Of a DNA stretch of 64,000 nt, positions 33,355 through 43,811 are shown piece after piece (the first letter of the stretch is position 1; each line of letters opens with the position of its first letter). The position numbers and the translations under genes are program-made. The DNA comes from Vanrija pseudolonga (taxonomy: Eukaryota > Basidiomycota > Tremellomycetes > Trichosporonales > Trichosporonaceae): assembly GCF_020906515.1 (NCBI RefSeq), contig NC_085849.1, positions 2,728,001 to 2,792,000 on the forward strand, in the 5' to 3' direction. The notes beneath the pieces are model-generated. The model saw only the letters and a list, made by a program, of their open reading frames with translations, was not told the origin of the DNA and did no database searches.

Positions 33355-34164
33355 TCAAACTCGTGGGGGTGGGTGAACTGGGAGGGAGACGCTCTCGACG
33401 GCGATGGCGGGGTACGACGGGGCGGGGGAGACGGGCTCGGCGTCGTCGTCCTTCTCCTCGGGGACGAGGGCGGGCGCGGCCGCGTGCGCCGGCAGCGTCT
33501 CGGTGCTCGTCGTGGTCGCCTTGACTGCGCTTGCTGGCGCCGTCCGCGGGCTGGGCCGGGCGGGCCGGAAACGCGCCGTGACGCGCTCCCACCATGTCAG
33601 TGGTGGAAGGCCGCGCGCCGCAGCCTCGCGCTCGCGCTGCAGCCGCCGCTGTCGCCGCTGGCCCTGGTACGTCCACCAGCCGGGCTGCAGCTCCTCTGCC
33701 GACGTGACAAAGTGGCCCGACTGGCCGTACTGCCCCACCCAGGCGCGCTCAAATTCTCGGCGCTCGCGTTTCCGGCGTCCTCGTGCGCTCTGTGCAACTG
33801 TTAGCGTTGGTCGAGGCAAGCGACTCACGTTATCCCGGATCCACCAGATGACGCCCGCGATGAGCGCGAGTCCGAGCACACCCGACACGACGTAGACTGC
33901 AATCAAGCCGGCGCTCTGCGTGTCGACGGATGATGACGACGGGCTCGTGCCGCCCGGCCCGCCGGGGCCGCCCGACAGCCCACCACCGTTGCCGGCCTGG
34001 TTGTTGCCTCCTCCAAAGCCGCCGGTCCCGCCGCCCGAGCCGCCTTGTGGTAATGGACTCGAGTATGCAGGGGACGCTGTAACCAGTGCGAGTGCCAGGG
34101 CCGCAGCCGCATGGTGGTGGTGGTGAAACGAGCCAAGCCACGCGGTATGTCGTGGTGGGCTCAT
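33355..34164 (-). CDS. exon-split single-pass membrane protein with Gly-rich ectodomain, 256 aa
   Basis: Exon 1 34164..33829 (112 codons), intron 33828..33790 (39 nt; GTGAGT, CTAAC, CACAG) and exon 2 33789..33355. The intron is stop-free and a multiple of three, so retention would add 13 residues. Residues 1-36 include a run of five His just before the hydrophobic leader (FHHHHHAAAALALALVTA), then SSPLPQ. The ectodomain is Gly/Asn/Ser-rich and flexible. The helix is VYVVSGVLGLALIAGVIWWI. The tail is strongly basic at first (RGRRKRERREFER), contains two Trp-rich spots, and ends with VSPAPSYPAI and a Pro-rich end. The plan (leader, short ectodomain, helix, phase-0 intron, tail) is that of the other small membrane genes here. 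Function unknown. Confidence 0.7.
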   Translation of the reverse strand: MSPPRHTAWLGSFHHHHHAAAALALALVTASPAYSSPLPQGGSGGGTGGFGGGNNQAGNGGGLSGGPGGPGGTSPSSSSVDTQSAGLIAVYVVSGVLGLALIAGVIWWIRDNVSRLPRPTLTVAQSARGRRKRERREFERAWVGQYGQSGHFVTSAEELQPGWWTYQGQRRQRRLQREREAAARGLPPLTWWERVTARFRPARPSPRTAPASAVKATTTSTETLPAHAAAPALVPEEKDDDAEPVSPAPSYPAIAVESVSLPVHPPPRV

Positions 34165-35008
34165 GATGAAAGTGGGAGTGGGGGAAGGGGAGGGACGGAG
34201 AATTGACTGGCTAGCAGGCTATGCGAGCGAGCGATGCTGATGCTGACTTGATGTGGGCGATGAAGAGATGTACCATGCACACATGTATGGGAATGTCGAG
34301 GTCGTGTGTTGCGATGGTGTGCGGTGTGTGCTGCCTGCTCAATGCTGCGGCGGCGACGGCGGCATCCGTCATCCGAGCTTGCTGGCCCGTGTTCACGACG
34401 GTTCCCTCGCTCGCTCCGCGCCGTGTGACACTTGTCCCGCGCGGCGTTGCGAGGGGCCAGCGAGGTCGCACCTGGCACGCACCTGGCACACTCCAAGGTG
34501 GGTAAAAATCACAGCTTAGTCCGAGCCTATGTTGGAGTTTATCGTACCTAAGGCACTGCACTAAGTTTGATCTGGCACAAGTTGTAGTAAGCTGCTGCTG
34601 CAGTCAACGAGCGAGGCAGCCAGGCAGGCAAGCAGGCAGGTCAAGCCAAGTTAGTTCCCCCCCTGGCCTCCCCCCAAGGCAGGCACACCCTAATACGAGC
34701 CAACTAGACCTTAACAACCAAGCCAAACTGCCCCATCGTACCTTTAAAAACCTGCAGCACCCGACCAGCTAGCTGCCTCGGCAGCTCCGCTCTCCCATCT
34801 CGTTTCGGATCCTCGTCGTCGAGTAAAACGACAAGATTCAGTTGTGGAGCAGACACCGAGTTTCAAAATGGCGGTACGGGAACGAGTTTGACACGTCGTC
34901 GGACCCTCCGCCTAGCCTAGCGTCACGACGACCCGACCGACTGACCCCATGAGCCAACCCAAATCTGTCCGCAGCAACGCGCAACCACCAAACTCCGGCA
35001 ACGCGCGC
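34165..35008. other. intergenic, no supported gene
   Basis: About 840 nt. The part near 34620-34640 has a short AGGC/CAGG repeat (ggcaggcaagcaggcagg), and the rest is unremarkable. It contains the promoter of the minus-strand gene ending at 33355. Confidence 0.45.
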
Positions 35009-35988
35009 CTACCTTTGTTGCATGTCACTATTGTTCGCCAATATACCCAGGTCCGACGCCAGTGCATTTTGGGCATTCACATGGTCCAGGTCGGCCGAGT
35101 GCGCAACCGGCTCGGGTAGCGGGCGCGCCGTACGACCCTCTTCGGTGACCACGAGTGGGGTTAATTGGTACCCAAACCCCGACGCCACGTCGCGCAGCAG
35201 TACTCCGTCGCCCTCGAGGACAGACTGCAAGCTCAGGCGCCGTTCACGCGGCGCAAGCGATGGTGGGGGCTCGAACGCAGCGTACACCGAGGCCTCCTCC
35301 TCCCTGGACATGTACGACGTCGGCTGGGACGTGGCCGAGACATTCGAGGCTTCGTAGTCGCTCGACCAGCTAGCATAGTATGGGCGGTTTAGTGGACGCG
35401 TGGATGATGTCTCCGAGGCAGGTGCCTTCGCCATTCGGCTTCGACCGGGTGACGGCGAACGAGCCTGCTCTGGGTCCATCAAGGAGAGCAAGGGCTGCGG
35501 AGACGCCTCGGCGTCATCCCGCGTGGACGCCCAAGGCAGCCACCGGCGCAGGCGACCCCTCGACGCCGGCGGCGCGCCATCCCGTGTCCAACCATGTAGT
35601 GTCGGCGTGCCTGTGTGCCGCTTGCCAGCCTCCGCCCTGCGCCGCGTGCCCTGTCACGCTGTCAGCAAGGCAGGCATGCCGCATTCGTGCATTCGTGCAT
35701 GTACTTGCACGTGTGCATACGCACCGGACAGCTGCAGCAGAGCCAAAGGACCAAGGCGCAGACGACGGTCGCACCGAGGCCGGCGCCGAGCGCGGCGCCA
35801 AGAACTCGTCCAAGCGGGGGTTCAGGGGCGTGCGTGTCGGCGCCAGCTGCGGTGGATGCCTCAGGTGCTGATGGCTCGACGCCCATGCTGGATGATGGGA
35901 GCGGCGCCGCGCTGGCTGTGGTGGTGAGAAGAACAAGGAGCCGCAGAAGCAAGCCTGTCCAAGTGATTGTTGAGGACGGCGAGGGCAT
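35009..35988 (-). CDS. exon-split single-pass membrane protein with long polar tail, 301 aa
   Basis: Exon 1 35988..35725 (88 codons), intron 35724..35651 (74 nt; GTGCGT, CTGAC, GACAG) and exon 2 35650..35009. Residues 1-27 form a signal peptide (TGLLLRLLVLLTTTASA) ending before APLP. A 30-residue ectodomain rich in Pro/Glu/Ala follows, then a helix (GAALGAGLGATVVCALVLWL) and a CCSC membrane-proximal cluster that could be palmitoylated (inference). The phase-0 intron follows CSCP. The tail begins basic (GTRRRAEAGKRH), then is Ser/Pro-rich with many Tyr (RPYYASWSSDYE, TSYMSREEE) and ends NNSDMQQR. Intron position and exon roles match the family plan. No family recognised. Confidence 0.68.
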
Positions 35989-37887
35989 CGTGTCCCATGA
36001 CCGCTCGCTTCATATCCGCGGCTCTCCAACACGGGGCGGTGCGCAGACAATGGACATGGCGATGACAGTGCGGCCAGGAGGCAATCACACTGATGCATAG
36101 CTCATCGGGGCGCATGCATGGCGGGCTGTGGGCGTTCTCGATTACTTGGTCGGCGGAAGACAAGTCCAGGAGCCAGCAAGGTTCGTCTTGTCATGACCCA
36201 TCTCATGACACAACTCCACGCCGAACACATCGCGGAGCTTCTGCGATCTACAACGGTCAGGTGAGCGTGGCCAGGCTTAACAGTGATGTCGCTTCGAACT
36301 CAGACATCCCATCGTGGCCAGCGGGCGGGCGGGCACGATGCCAAGCGCAGTCGTGGCGCCCGCCATCATCCGAGGCTGATTGACCGCGCCCACCACAGCA
36401 CCAAGCACCCCCAAGATCCGCGGTCAGGCGTCCACATCACCGCCACCCCCTCCCAACAGGCGGTGCGGGGCTGAGCCCGCCATGGCACCAGCATCGCTAT
36501 GCATAGGATCGGGTGGGCGAGGTCACCGCTGGCGCAATCTCGCTGGCGTGATATGCATGATGCCGTCTACGCGTCTGCAAGCGTCGGGGCTCACCGGCGT
36601 CGCCCTTCCGCTGAGTCTGACCCTCCGCTGCGGCGCCGAGCCTTCCAGGCGTACACGAAAGTGCTTCCGGTGGTGTAGCGCAAGTCATTGCGACTCAGTC
36701 GTACGGTGTGACGGTCGCTCGGCGCAGCACTGTCGTCCCACACCGTCCCACACCCACACCACCTCGTCGCCGTTTAGGGCGGCGCCCCTCCTTCCGCTCG
36801 GCTTCGGGACACGGCACTCTTTGCAGAGCCACCCATCAACCCCGAAAGCCTAGGGACAACGTCAAACACACGGCAGACTGTCTACAGCATGTACATGGAT
36901 CACTCCACCGCCTCTCTGCCCGAGTCGGAGCACGGCGAGGAGGCCCGCGAAGAGGCCCGGGGCGCCGTCCCCGTCAGTTGCTCTGCGTGTAGACTCCCAT
37001 CTCGCCGCGCCGGGGGTACGCGGGGGCCTCCGCCACCGCAACGGCGGCGTGTGACCGGCTCGCCGACGCGGTAGAATATAACCTTGGTTCTGAGCCATTG
37101 AGACAAGAGGCAAAGGGACTATTGCAAGGGTGTTCGAATGCGAGTAGAGCCAGCACAAACCACTCTTTTGCATGCGACAGTGCGAGTACTTGCAGATCAG
37201 GGCTCGGGATCGACCCCACATGCTGGCGTGTGGTATGACGGCGCCACGCTCTGTCCGTGGCCACAGCCATGCTCTTCCCCGTCCTCACTGAGGAGCGGAC
37301 GCTGTCGCCGTCCCTGGTACGCCCATCCCCAGCACCCCCGCCACGAGGACGGTCTCGCTCTTGTCCAGCTGGTGCTTGCGGAGAATGTCGGCGTGGTGGC
37401 GGGCTCAACACGGCTCAGATCTGCTGGGAACAGATGTCGGGTCAGCTTAACCGTGGTTCAGATCTCCCATGGCCCCCGCCGACTGTCTGAGGAGGTCGGG
37501 CGGGTGGTGAGTGACACGCTGCCTGGACCACCCCGGTTCCTCTAGGCGGTCACATGTACCCGCACGCCGTCGTCGAGGCCATCAGTTCTGAGCGACGGGG
37601 TGATGGACCGTCACAACAAGAGAACGCGTCCGATCCCATCATACTGGCGATGCATATGTATGCCGAGAGCTGGTCACTCTGCAGAGGCTGGCGATCAGTC
37701 ACCCGAGGAGGAGGAATGGATGGATGGATGGGCTTGGCGGTGTGTTATTTTCGCCGCCACGAGCACAACAACGCGATCACCCCACACACAGTTGGACATC
37801 CCCGCGTTTTGGGTTGTTCATGCCCAAGCCAAGATACGATACATCCAGTCTGATACAGTGTGTTGAATTGTCCGCGAGGGCCCAAGC
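35989..37887. other. 1.9 kb intergenic
   Basis: No frame is supported. A minus-strand 145-codon frame (36974..37411) contains EAPAYP but lacks a leader and helix. If a small membrane gene once lay here it is no longer readable. Confidence 0.45.
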
Positions 37888-38436
37888 CTACTTCTGCGCA
37901 TACACGTCGTGCGTGGTGTGTCCGGTGCCCTGCGACGAGAGCGGGCGCGCCGGCGGCGCGGCCTCGCCAGCGAAGGGCGCGGCGCTCTCCGAGCCCGGCG
38001 TGGCCATGTCGCGCGCGCCATACGGGTTGTAGTATGCCGCTGCCTGCCCAGGCTGCCCAGCCGCTGGTGCAGGATACGTCGGGTATGTGGGGTACGCTGC
38101 CGGCGCGGCTGCGGGGTAGCCGTACGTCATGTTGGGCTGGGGCACCGGCGCGGGCACGGGCGGGGGCACGTACGCGTAGCTCGACTTTGAGCGGCTGCGG
38201 CGGACGCAGTAGCCCTGTGGGGTCAGCCAAGGCTTGGTGGCACGGAGGCGGGGGACACTCACGATAAGGAGGCAGAGGCCGAGGACGACGAAGAAGGCCG
38301 CGATGGCAATGCCGACCTTCACGCCGAGCGATATTCCATTGTCATACGTGTAGTAGTAGTAGTACCGCTTGCTGAGCGGTGCGGCGCGTGCGGTGCTTGC
38401 GAGAGCGAGGGCGGCGGCGACGACGACGGCGAACAT
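37888..38436 (-). CDS. exon-split single-pass membrane protein, Tyr-rich ectodomain, possibly RCR-like, 166 aa
   Basis: Exon 1 38436..38263 (58 codons), intron 38262..38215 (48 nt; GTGAGT, CTGAC, CACAG) and exon 2 38214..37888. The intron is in frame and stop-free. Residues 1-19 are a signal peptide ending before APL; a dibasic SKR site is followed by a tiny ectodomain of Tyr (YYYYYTYDNG). The helix is GIAIAAFFVVLGLCLLI. The tail starts GYCVRRSRSK, then VPPPVPAPVPQP and repeated AYPTYP and ends HDVYAQK. A minimal ectodomain, helix, Cys/Arg cluster and Pro/Tyr-rich tail resemble fungal RCR proteins (Congo-red resistance; chitin deposition and trafficking), but no PPxY is present and the link is tentative. 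A TTAAAAG box lies about 50 nt upstream. Confidence 0.68.
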   Translation of the reverse strand: MFAVVVAAALALASTARAAPLSKRYYYYYTYDNGISLGVKVGIAIAAFFVVLGLCLLIVSVPRLRATKPWLTPQGYCVRRSRSKSSYAYVPPPVPAPVPQPNMTYGYPAAAPAAYPTYPTYPAPAAGQPGQAAAYYNPYGARDMATPGSESAAPFAGEAAPPARPLSSQGTGHTTHDVYAQK

Positions 38437-38843
38437 GGTTGGAGTGGTGTGAGAGCGGGGTGAGTGACCCCTCGCCGCCTCCTAGCCTTTTAACCACCAC
38501 AGTCAACAGTGCATGCAGCCCAAACGTGCGTACGTGCTCCAAGCAACAGGCCGAAAGGTTGAATCTGGTGGCTGTCAATCTCGAGGCGCAACACCCAACA
38601 CGGGCATCAGATGACTTGACCGCATCGCCGTTGGGCGGTGCTGCGGTGGTCCGCTATCACACCGCCTCCTCGACTCGAAACAAATACCCCACTATCGCGA
38701 CCCACTTCGGCTCACCAACTTGCTCAATATGGCGTGTTCAAGCGTCACATGTCGAGCGAGGCAGCGGGGCCGATCACCAAAGTCCACTAGTATACACTCC
38801 CGCGCACTGCATCTATGAATAACCCAGATACCCAGCCAACCAA
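38437..38843. other. intergenic
   Basis: About 400 nt between head-to-tail minus-strand genes: promoter of the 37888-38436 gene and 3' flank of the next. Nothing else seen. Confidence 0.45.
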
Positions 38844-40009
38844 CTAGAAAGCCTTGCCCACGCTCACTGGCCGTGCCGAGGCCGGAGCGGGCGCTGTCAG
38901 GCTCCGCCGTCCGCCCTCGCCGGGCTGGATGAAGCGCGGCGGGTTGGCGAACGGGTTGGCGGGGTCGTTTTCCCGGCTCGCATACTGCGCCGGCGAGTAC
39001 TTTGCCTCCACGACGGGGCGGATAACGGTCGGCTCGTGCGAGGCGAGCGTGGACCGCGGCGACGTGTCATACGCGAATGGCCGCTCGTCAGAGTGCGTCT
39101 CGTCCGAGTGGAAGTCGGTCGTGTCCTCCGAGCCGTACTGGTATCCCAGGCTGTCGCGGGTGGGTTGGCTGGCGTGTGTTAGTTGGGCGGGCCACGGCGG
39201 CAGCGAGGGAGACGAGACGACCTACCTGTTGTCCTGGAAGCGCGGGGGCGGCGACAGCGTGCTCGCCGTGCTGTAGGCGCTGACTGCGCTCTGGGCCGAC
39301 ACGCGCTTGACGCGGTCCATGTCGTCTGGGCTGAGCATCTGCCCTGGCGCGAGGTTGAGGTTGAGCTTGGGCACCTCGGGGGTGAGGAGGCCGTTGGTGC
39401 GGTCGACGTAGGCGTACGTCTTGCCGGGCAGGGGCGGGCTCGGCGACGCGCCGTTCGAGGACGAGCGGCTATGTGTCGACAGCATGGACGACGAGGGCTG
39501 CCGCCTCGGCGCGACGTGCTGCAGCGTGTTGAAGCTCTCGGCGCGGGACCGCGCGCCGACCGTCGGCGAGAGATTTGGGGGCGCCGCGACCTTCTCGCGC
39601 TCGGCGTCAAAGCTCCACGAGTCGAAGCTCGGGCTCGGCGCGTTGAGGAGCGCCTCGGCGTCCTTCCTTGCTTTTCTCGACTGCCGCCTGCGGTGAAGCT
39701 TCTTCACGAACGGCTGTACGGTCAGCGGCACGAACCTTCTGCGCCACTCACCACCAGGATCATGAGGATAATCAGCCCGCCGACGATGCACGCGACGATG
39801 ACGCCGATGAGCGTGCCGTCTGACAGCGTCTTCTTCGGCCGCGGAGCGACGGGGACCCACACGCCGTTCCGCACATCGTAGGACGACGACCCCGAGAACG
39901 TGGTCTGAATGAGCGTGTGCTTGGCCGTTGTGGGCGTGGGCTTGTCCGCAAGCGTCGAAGTGACCGTCGTCGTTCGCCCACCGGCACCTGTAGGAGTTGC
40001 CGCTGCCAT
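38844..40009 (-). CDS. single-pass membrane protein without signal peptide, long Ser/Pro-rich tail, 356 aa
   Basis: Three exons: 40009..39752 (86 codons), 39713..39226 and 39168..38844, with introns of 38 nt (GTGAGT, CTGAC, TACAG; phase 0) and 57 nt (GTAGGT; CCAG; phase 2). The N terminus has no cleavable leader but is Thr-rich (TTTVTSTLADKPTPTT), then VRNGVWVPVAPRPKK and a helix (GVIVACIVGGLIILMILV). The first intron follows the helix directly, as in the other small membrane genes here; the second is unique to this one. The tail starts basic (KKLHRRRQSRKARK), is Ser/Pro-rich with many possible phosphosites (RQPSSSMLSTHSRSSS, DDMDRVKRVSAQSAVS) and contains NDPANPFANPPRF. Topology is probably N-out. 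Function unknown. Confidence 0.7.
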
Positions 40010-41695
40010 TGTCGAGTGTCGGCGATTCGATCAGCGATTCGATTCGATCAAAAGCCAAGGCGATAACTTGGCGCTGTCAGTGGTGATGAAGAGAACAATG
40101 CAGCTGCCAAGGTTAACAACGCGTCAGCTTTGCACGACGAGCATGCAGCAGCAGCAGCTGCTGCTGCCTGCTGCCTGCTCTCTCTCTCCGCTCCGCACCC
40201 CGCTTCACCTGACATCTTGTGCCGGGTCGATTGTTGACGTTGTTTTCGTCGAGGGCCCTGTTTGCTTGCCTTGCCGAACCGTCCACCAGGTACAGCCATC
40301 GCGTCTACGCCCCGCCTGTCGGTAAAGCGCGACATTACGTTTGCGCGTTGTATGACTGGCTTTGGCCTCTGCGAGCTGACCGTGAGTTGGGACGGATGAC
40401 AGGGATGCAACAGGCGGGCTGGCCCAGATCCTCGTGGCCAGACGCGCAAACGGGCGGGAACAACCGCTCACCGTAGCGGAACGGCGTTTCAGCCTCCGCC
40501 TCCCTGCCTGCTCATCCTTCTGGCCGCGAGCCGTATGAACGACACAGGAACCACATCCGACCGGCAAAGGCACGACGTAAACAATGCCTCGACGGACGCG
40601 ACCCCAACCTCACAGTTGGCAGCTCGAAACGTCTCCTTGCCGTACCATTCGGTCGGCGGGCTCTGTTGGGCTCAAGTCTAATGCAGGGCACGGCGCGACA
40701 CAACCTGCAGGATGAGGTCGAATACGGTTCGAGACGGACATGGTTTGGGCCGTGTTCGACGCGTATGTAGGAACAAGGAAGGAGACGCGTCCGGGCCTCG
40801 GCCATCCAGCCGGCCGTTGATTTGCTCGACGCGTTGGCCCCACCACCAGGCATGAGGCGGGCTTCGGCGTTGCGGGGGCCGCGTACCCGCGCTCTGTTCA
40901 TCACACGAGCTGCTGTCTTAAAGGTGACCGCAGGACCCCGAAACTTGCAGTTACCCAGTCGGTCATACCGCACACGAGGCCCCGTTGTCCTCTCCGGAAG
41001 GTCGCCCTCGCGCTTGGTGACCGTGGAGTGTGTCAGTTCCGGTTGGCCGCTCACCTCCCCCGCGTCCTCAGGATGACGGTCGCTGGGTTCGATCCAGCAC
41101 GACGCAGTTCATCAGCCATCAATGAACTGGCGACCATCCATCTTACCCACTCGTAGGCTAACAGCTCCGAGGCTACGGCGCACCGGAGCTCGGCGCTGGC
41201 GACCCTCCTCGGGGCCGGTGCTTGGTAACGTAGTCGACGAGAACTCCCAGCTGAGCCCTCGAGATTGGGACTATTGACCGCGCTCACGCGCACACACCCC
41301 ACTTCATGCTGCTGGCATGTAGGCATCACGCGCCCCCCACCACCCAACGCCTCTGCGGCGTTCCCCTCGCCTCCTCACACCATCACCCCTCACACCGACC
41401 CGCTCCAACTGCTTCATTCTTCATTTCTATTTGGGCTCACGCGATGGAAGCCTTCGGAGGCGTGTGGGGCGGCATGGGGATCTCCGGTGCGGCCCGCCGC
41501 TGATGGAACCCCCTCCCTCGTACTTTCTAACCCCACCTGCCTCACCACTGCCTACGAGAAGATGCCGGCGGTAATCTCGAGGGATCCGTCCTGAGTCCAC
41601 TGGCTGATGTAGTTGTTGCTATTGTGCGCAACTGCACACTGGTCGTCGATTTTGCCAGCGTTAAGGTTGTCGCCAACAGCCGACTGCCCGTCCGC
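40010..41695. other. 1.7 kb intergenic with a short CAG/CTG run
   Basis: agcagcagcagctgctgctg near 40147 is a short triplet run with dyad symmetry. A 180-codon minus-strand frame (40512..41054) lacks features. A T-loop-like string at about 41080 is rejected as a tRNA. Confidence 0.45.
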
Positions 41696-42324
41696 CTACG
41701 GCTTGCCGTAGTAAATGTGGAACTTGGGCTGGCACGGGTGCTCGGAAGGCAGAGGGCTCATGCCGTTGAAGGGGTAGTACTCGAGCCACTGGGAGACGCT
41801 GCCGCTCAGACCACCGTACGACGCGTCGGTCCAGAACGACGCGATGGGCGTGCGCTTGCCGGCCTGGTCGTCGATGAAGGTGCCGTTCCAACGGCGGCTT
41901 CCGTCGGCACCCCTCTCCACAACCTTGGACTCGATGGTGTACCAGCGTCCAGGGGAGAATCAATGTCGAGCCAGCAGGACGCACCCGCGCCTCCGTCAGC
42001 GCCGGGGTTACACTGCGCGGGCTCGCCAACACGGGAGCCGTTTCCGAACACGGAGTACACGAGGTGTCCCGTCGTGGTGCCGTCTCCCTTCGACCGCGGC
42101 TGCAGGCCAAAGTACTGAACATCGGGCCAGGCGCCCTGAAAGCTCCACTGAGTCGCGGCGTAGTAGCCTGTCGTCCAGTTGGAGCTGGGGTCGATCCAGT
42201 ACTTGGCGGACACGGTCTCGAACCCATTGGCGGGCACGGTGGGGAACTTGAACCACGCGCCAGGGGTGGTGGCGAGCGTTGGGGCGGCGGCAGCGAGGGT
42301 GGCAAGGATAGCGGCGTACATCAT
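41696..42324 (-). pseudogene. small secreted protein (possibly DUF3472-like) with one frameshift at a C run
   Basis: The frame starts MMYAAILATLAAAAPTLA, a signal peptide. It runs through FETVSAKYWIDPSSNWTTGY, WSFQGAWPDVQYFGLQPR, VYSVFGNGSRVGEP and ASCWLDIDSP. In the next frame it continues GRWYTIESKVVERGADG, WNGTFIDD, ASFWTDASYGGLSGS, QWLEYYPFNG and ends HIYYGKP. The switch lies at a CCCC run near 41956; one more C would join the two frames (DSPPGRWYT). No GT-AG pair explains it. It is therefore a young pseudogene or a homopolymer sequencing error. Conserved Trp/Tyr/Gly spacing suggests a beta-rich secreted carbohydrate-associated domain like DUF3472, from memory only. A TATAAAAG box lies 57-64 nt upstream. 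Confidence 0.65.
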
Positions 42325-42380
42325 GGTGGGGCAAGGTGTCGTGAGTTACGATGGGGCCTCGAAGGCTGCGTGGGCAGTCT

Positions 42381-42388
42381 CTTTTATA
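42381..42388 (-). promoter_or_regulatory. TATA box of the secreted-protein gene
   Basis: Minus-strand TATAAAAG, 57-64 nt before the ATG at 42324; the strongest TATA in the window. Confidence 0.55.
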
Positions 42389-43811
42389 TCTGTGAGGTGA
42401 ACCTGTACTGGGGGCCATCTGATGCGGTGACTTAGTGTGGCAGAAAGATAAGTGAGGGTGATGTCACTGGACATCGACGCGCTAATTATCGGTTGGGTCG
42501 CTGGAGGAGCACATGTCGCGTATGTCCCAACTCGGAAACTTCGGCGCAAGGCAGCGCTGGTGTACGCCAACGGCGACGAGAAGACCGCAGCATGTGTTGT
42601 GGCATGAGGTGTCGGGACAAGCGGCGACGTTACCAGCCAAATTGTTGGCCTAAAAGCGCATTAGACTCCATCCGAGTGAACATTAGGTTTCGCTGGGTCA
42701 GGGCTGGGGGTTTGCACCCCACCAGTTGGTGTTTGTGGCACGCTGGGATCAGTAGGGCTCCCCCCGATTTCCAAGAACGAGTGAGACAATTGGATAAGAG
42801 TCGCGTGCCGGGATTCAGAGTCAGTCAGTCAGCGTAGAGCAACAAGGTTCGGGACGCCCCAGTCCGGCCGGCGCTGAAAAAGGCCACTCGGTGAGCACTC
42901 GCCCGAGGACAGTCGGCGCCTGCGCTTGATGACCGTCGACCTGATTAACATGAAGCGATGACGTCAAGCCATGTTTATCTGGGACGACAAGCCGGCTAGA
43001 AGGGATCAATCCGCCAAGTGACTCATTCTTCTACTCTTTGTTGACTGATAGCTGGCGAAACTGGGGCCGACGTGAGTAGCAGCACTGATGGCGAGCTGGA
43101 AAGACGGCACAACAAGCCTTCTGCAACTGATGGGCGGGCACAGATACATAAGGAGAAGAGACTGCGAGGGCCGGCCTTGCAACGACCGTCAGCAAGACAC
43201 GAGGCTGGGGTGACAAGGCGACAAGCAACAAATTGGCGGATGGCAGCGTGTGTGGATCGGCGCGCGTCATCCAACCCCCCGCGCTCAGTGCTCTCTGACC
43301 CCCACTCACACATCTGGGAGCTGCGGGTGCGGGAGGGCGACAAGGCGATGACAACCCAACTTCCCGGCGCCTTCACGAAGCCGTTGGACAGTGGTCCCTT
43401 CACAATCACTTTTGCATGGCCCTTGGTCACCACGGTTGGTGGCCAGAACTCTCGGTACCTCGTCCGCTGAAGCGGCCGCCATTGTGGAGACTTTAGGCGG
43501 TCGGATGGTCGGGGGTGCTGTTTCGGCGGCTGGCGCGCTAGGTGATGTCGCGAGTTAGGTGCATGTGTGAGTGCATATACGAACAATGAATGGATGCAGA
43601 TACCCAGCTTCCAAGCCCTCAATTCTCATGAGGAAGACTCGCAGGTCGAGGCCGTGAAGGGGGAGAATGGAGGGAATTGACGGCCAGCAGCGAGGAGGAA
43701 TTGCCACCCACCCCCACACCACAACACCACCGTCATCTCGTCGACTTCCTCCTCATCACTCGCGTCCCCTCCAATCCTCTCACTCATTCTAACCCATCAC
43801 GAGACACCCAA
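42389..43811. other. divergent intergenic
   Basis: About 1.4 kb between divergent genes. A minus-strand frame of 199 codons (43023..43622) has no supporting feature. No RNA gene or repeat found. Confidence 0.45.

Noticed and set aside
36974-37411. Minus-strand 145-codon frame with EAPAYP as another PY-tail gene
   Set aside because: No leader or TM segment can be joined to it by plausible splice sites.
41075-41100. GCTGGGTTCGATCCAGC hairpin resembling a tRNA T arm
   Set aside because: The loop register does not fit the B-box (one base short), and no acceptor or anticodon stem is found.
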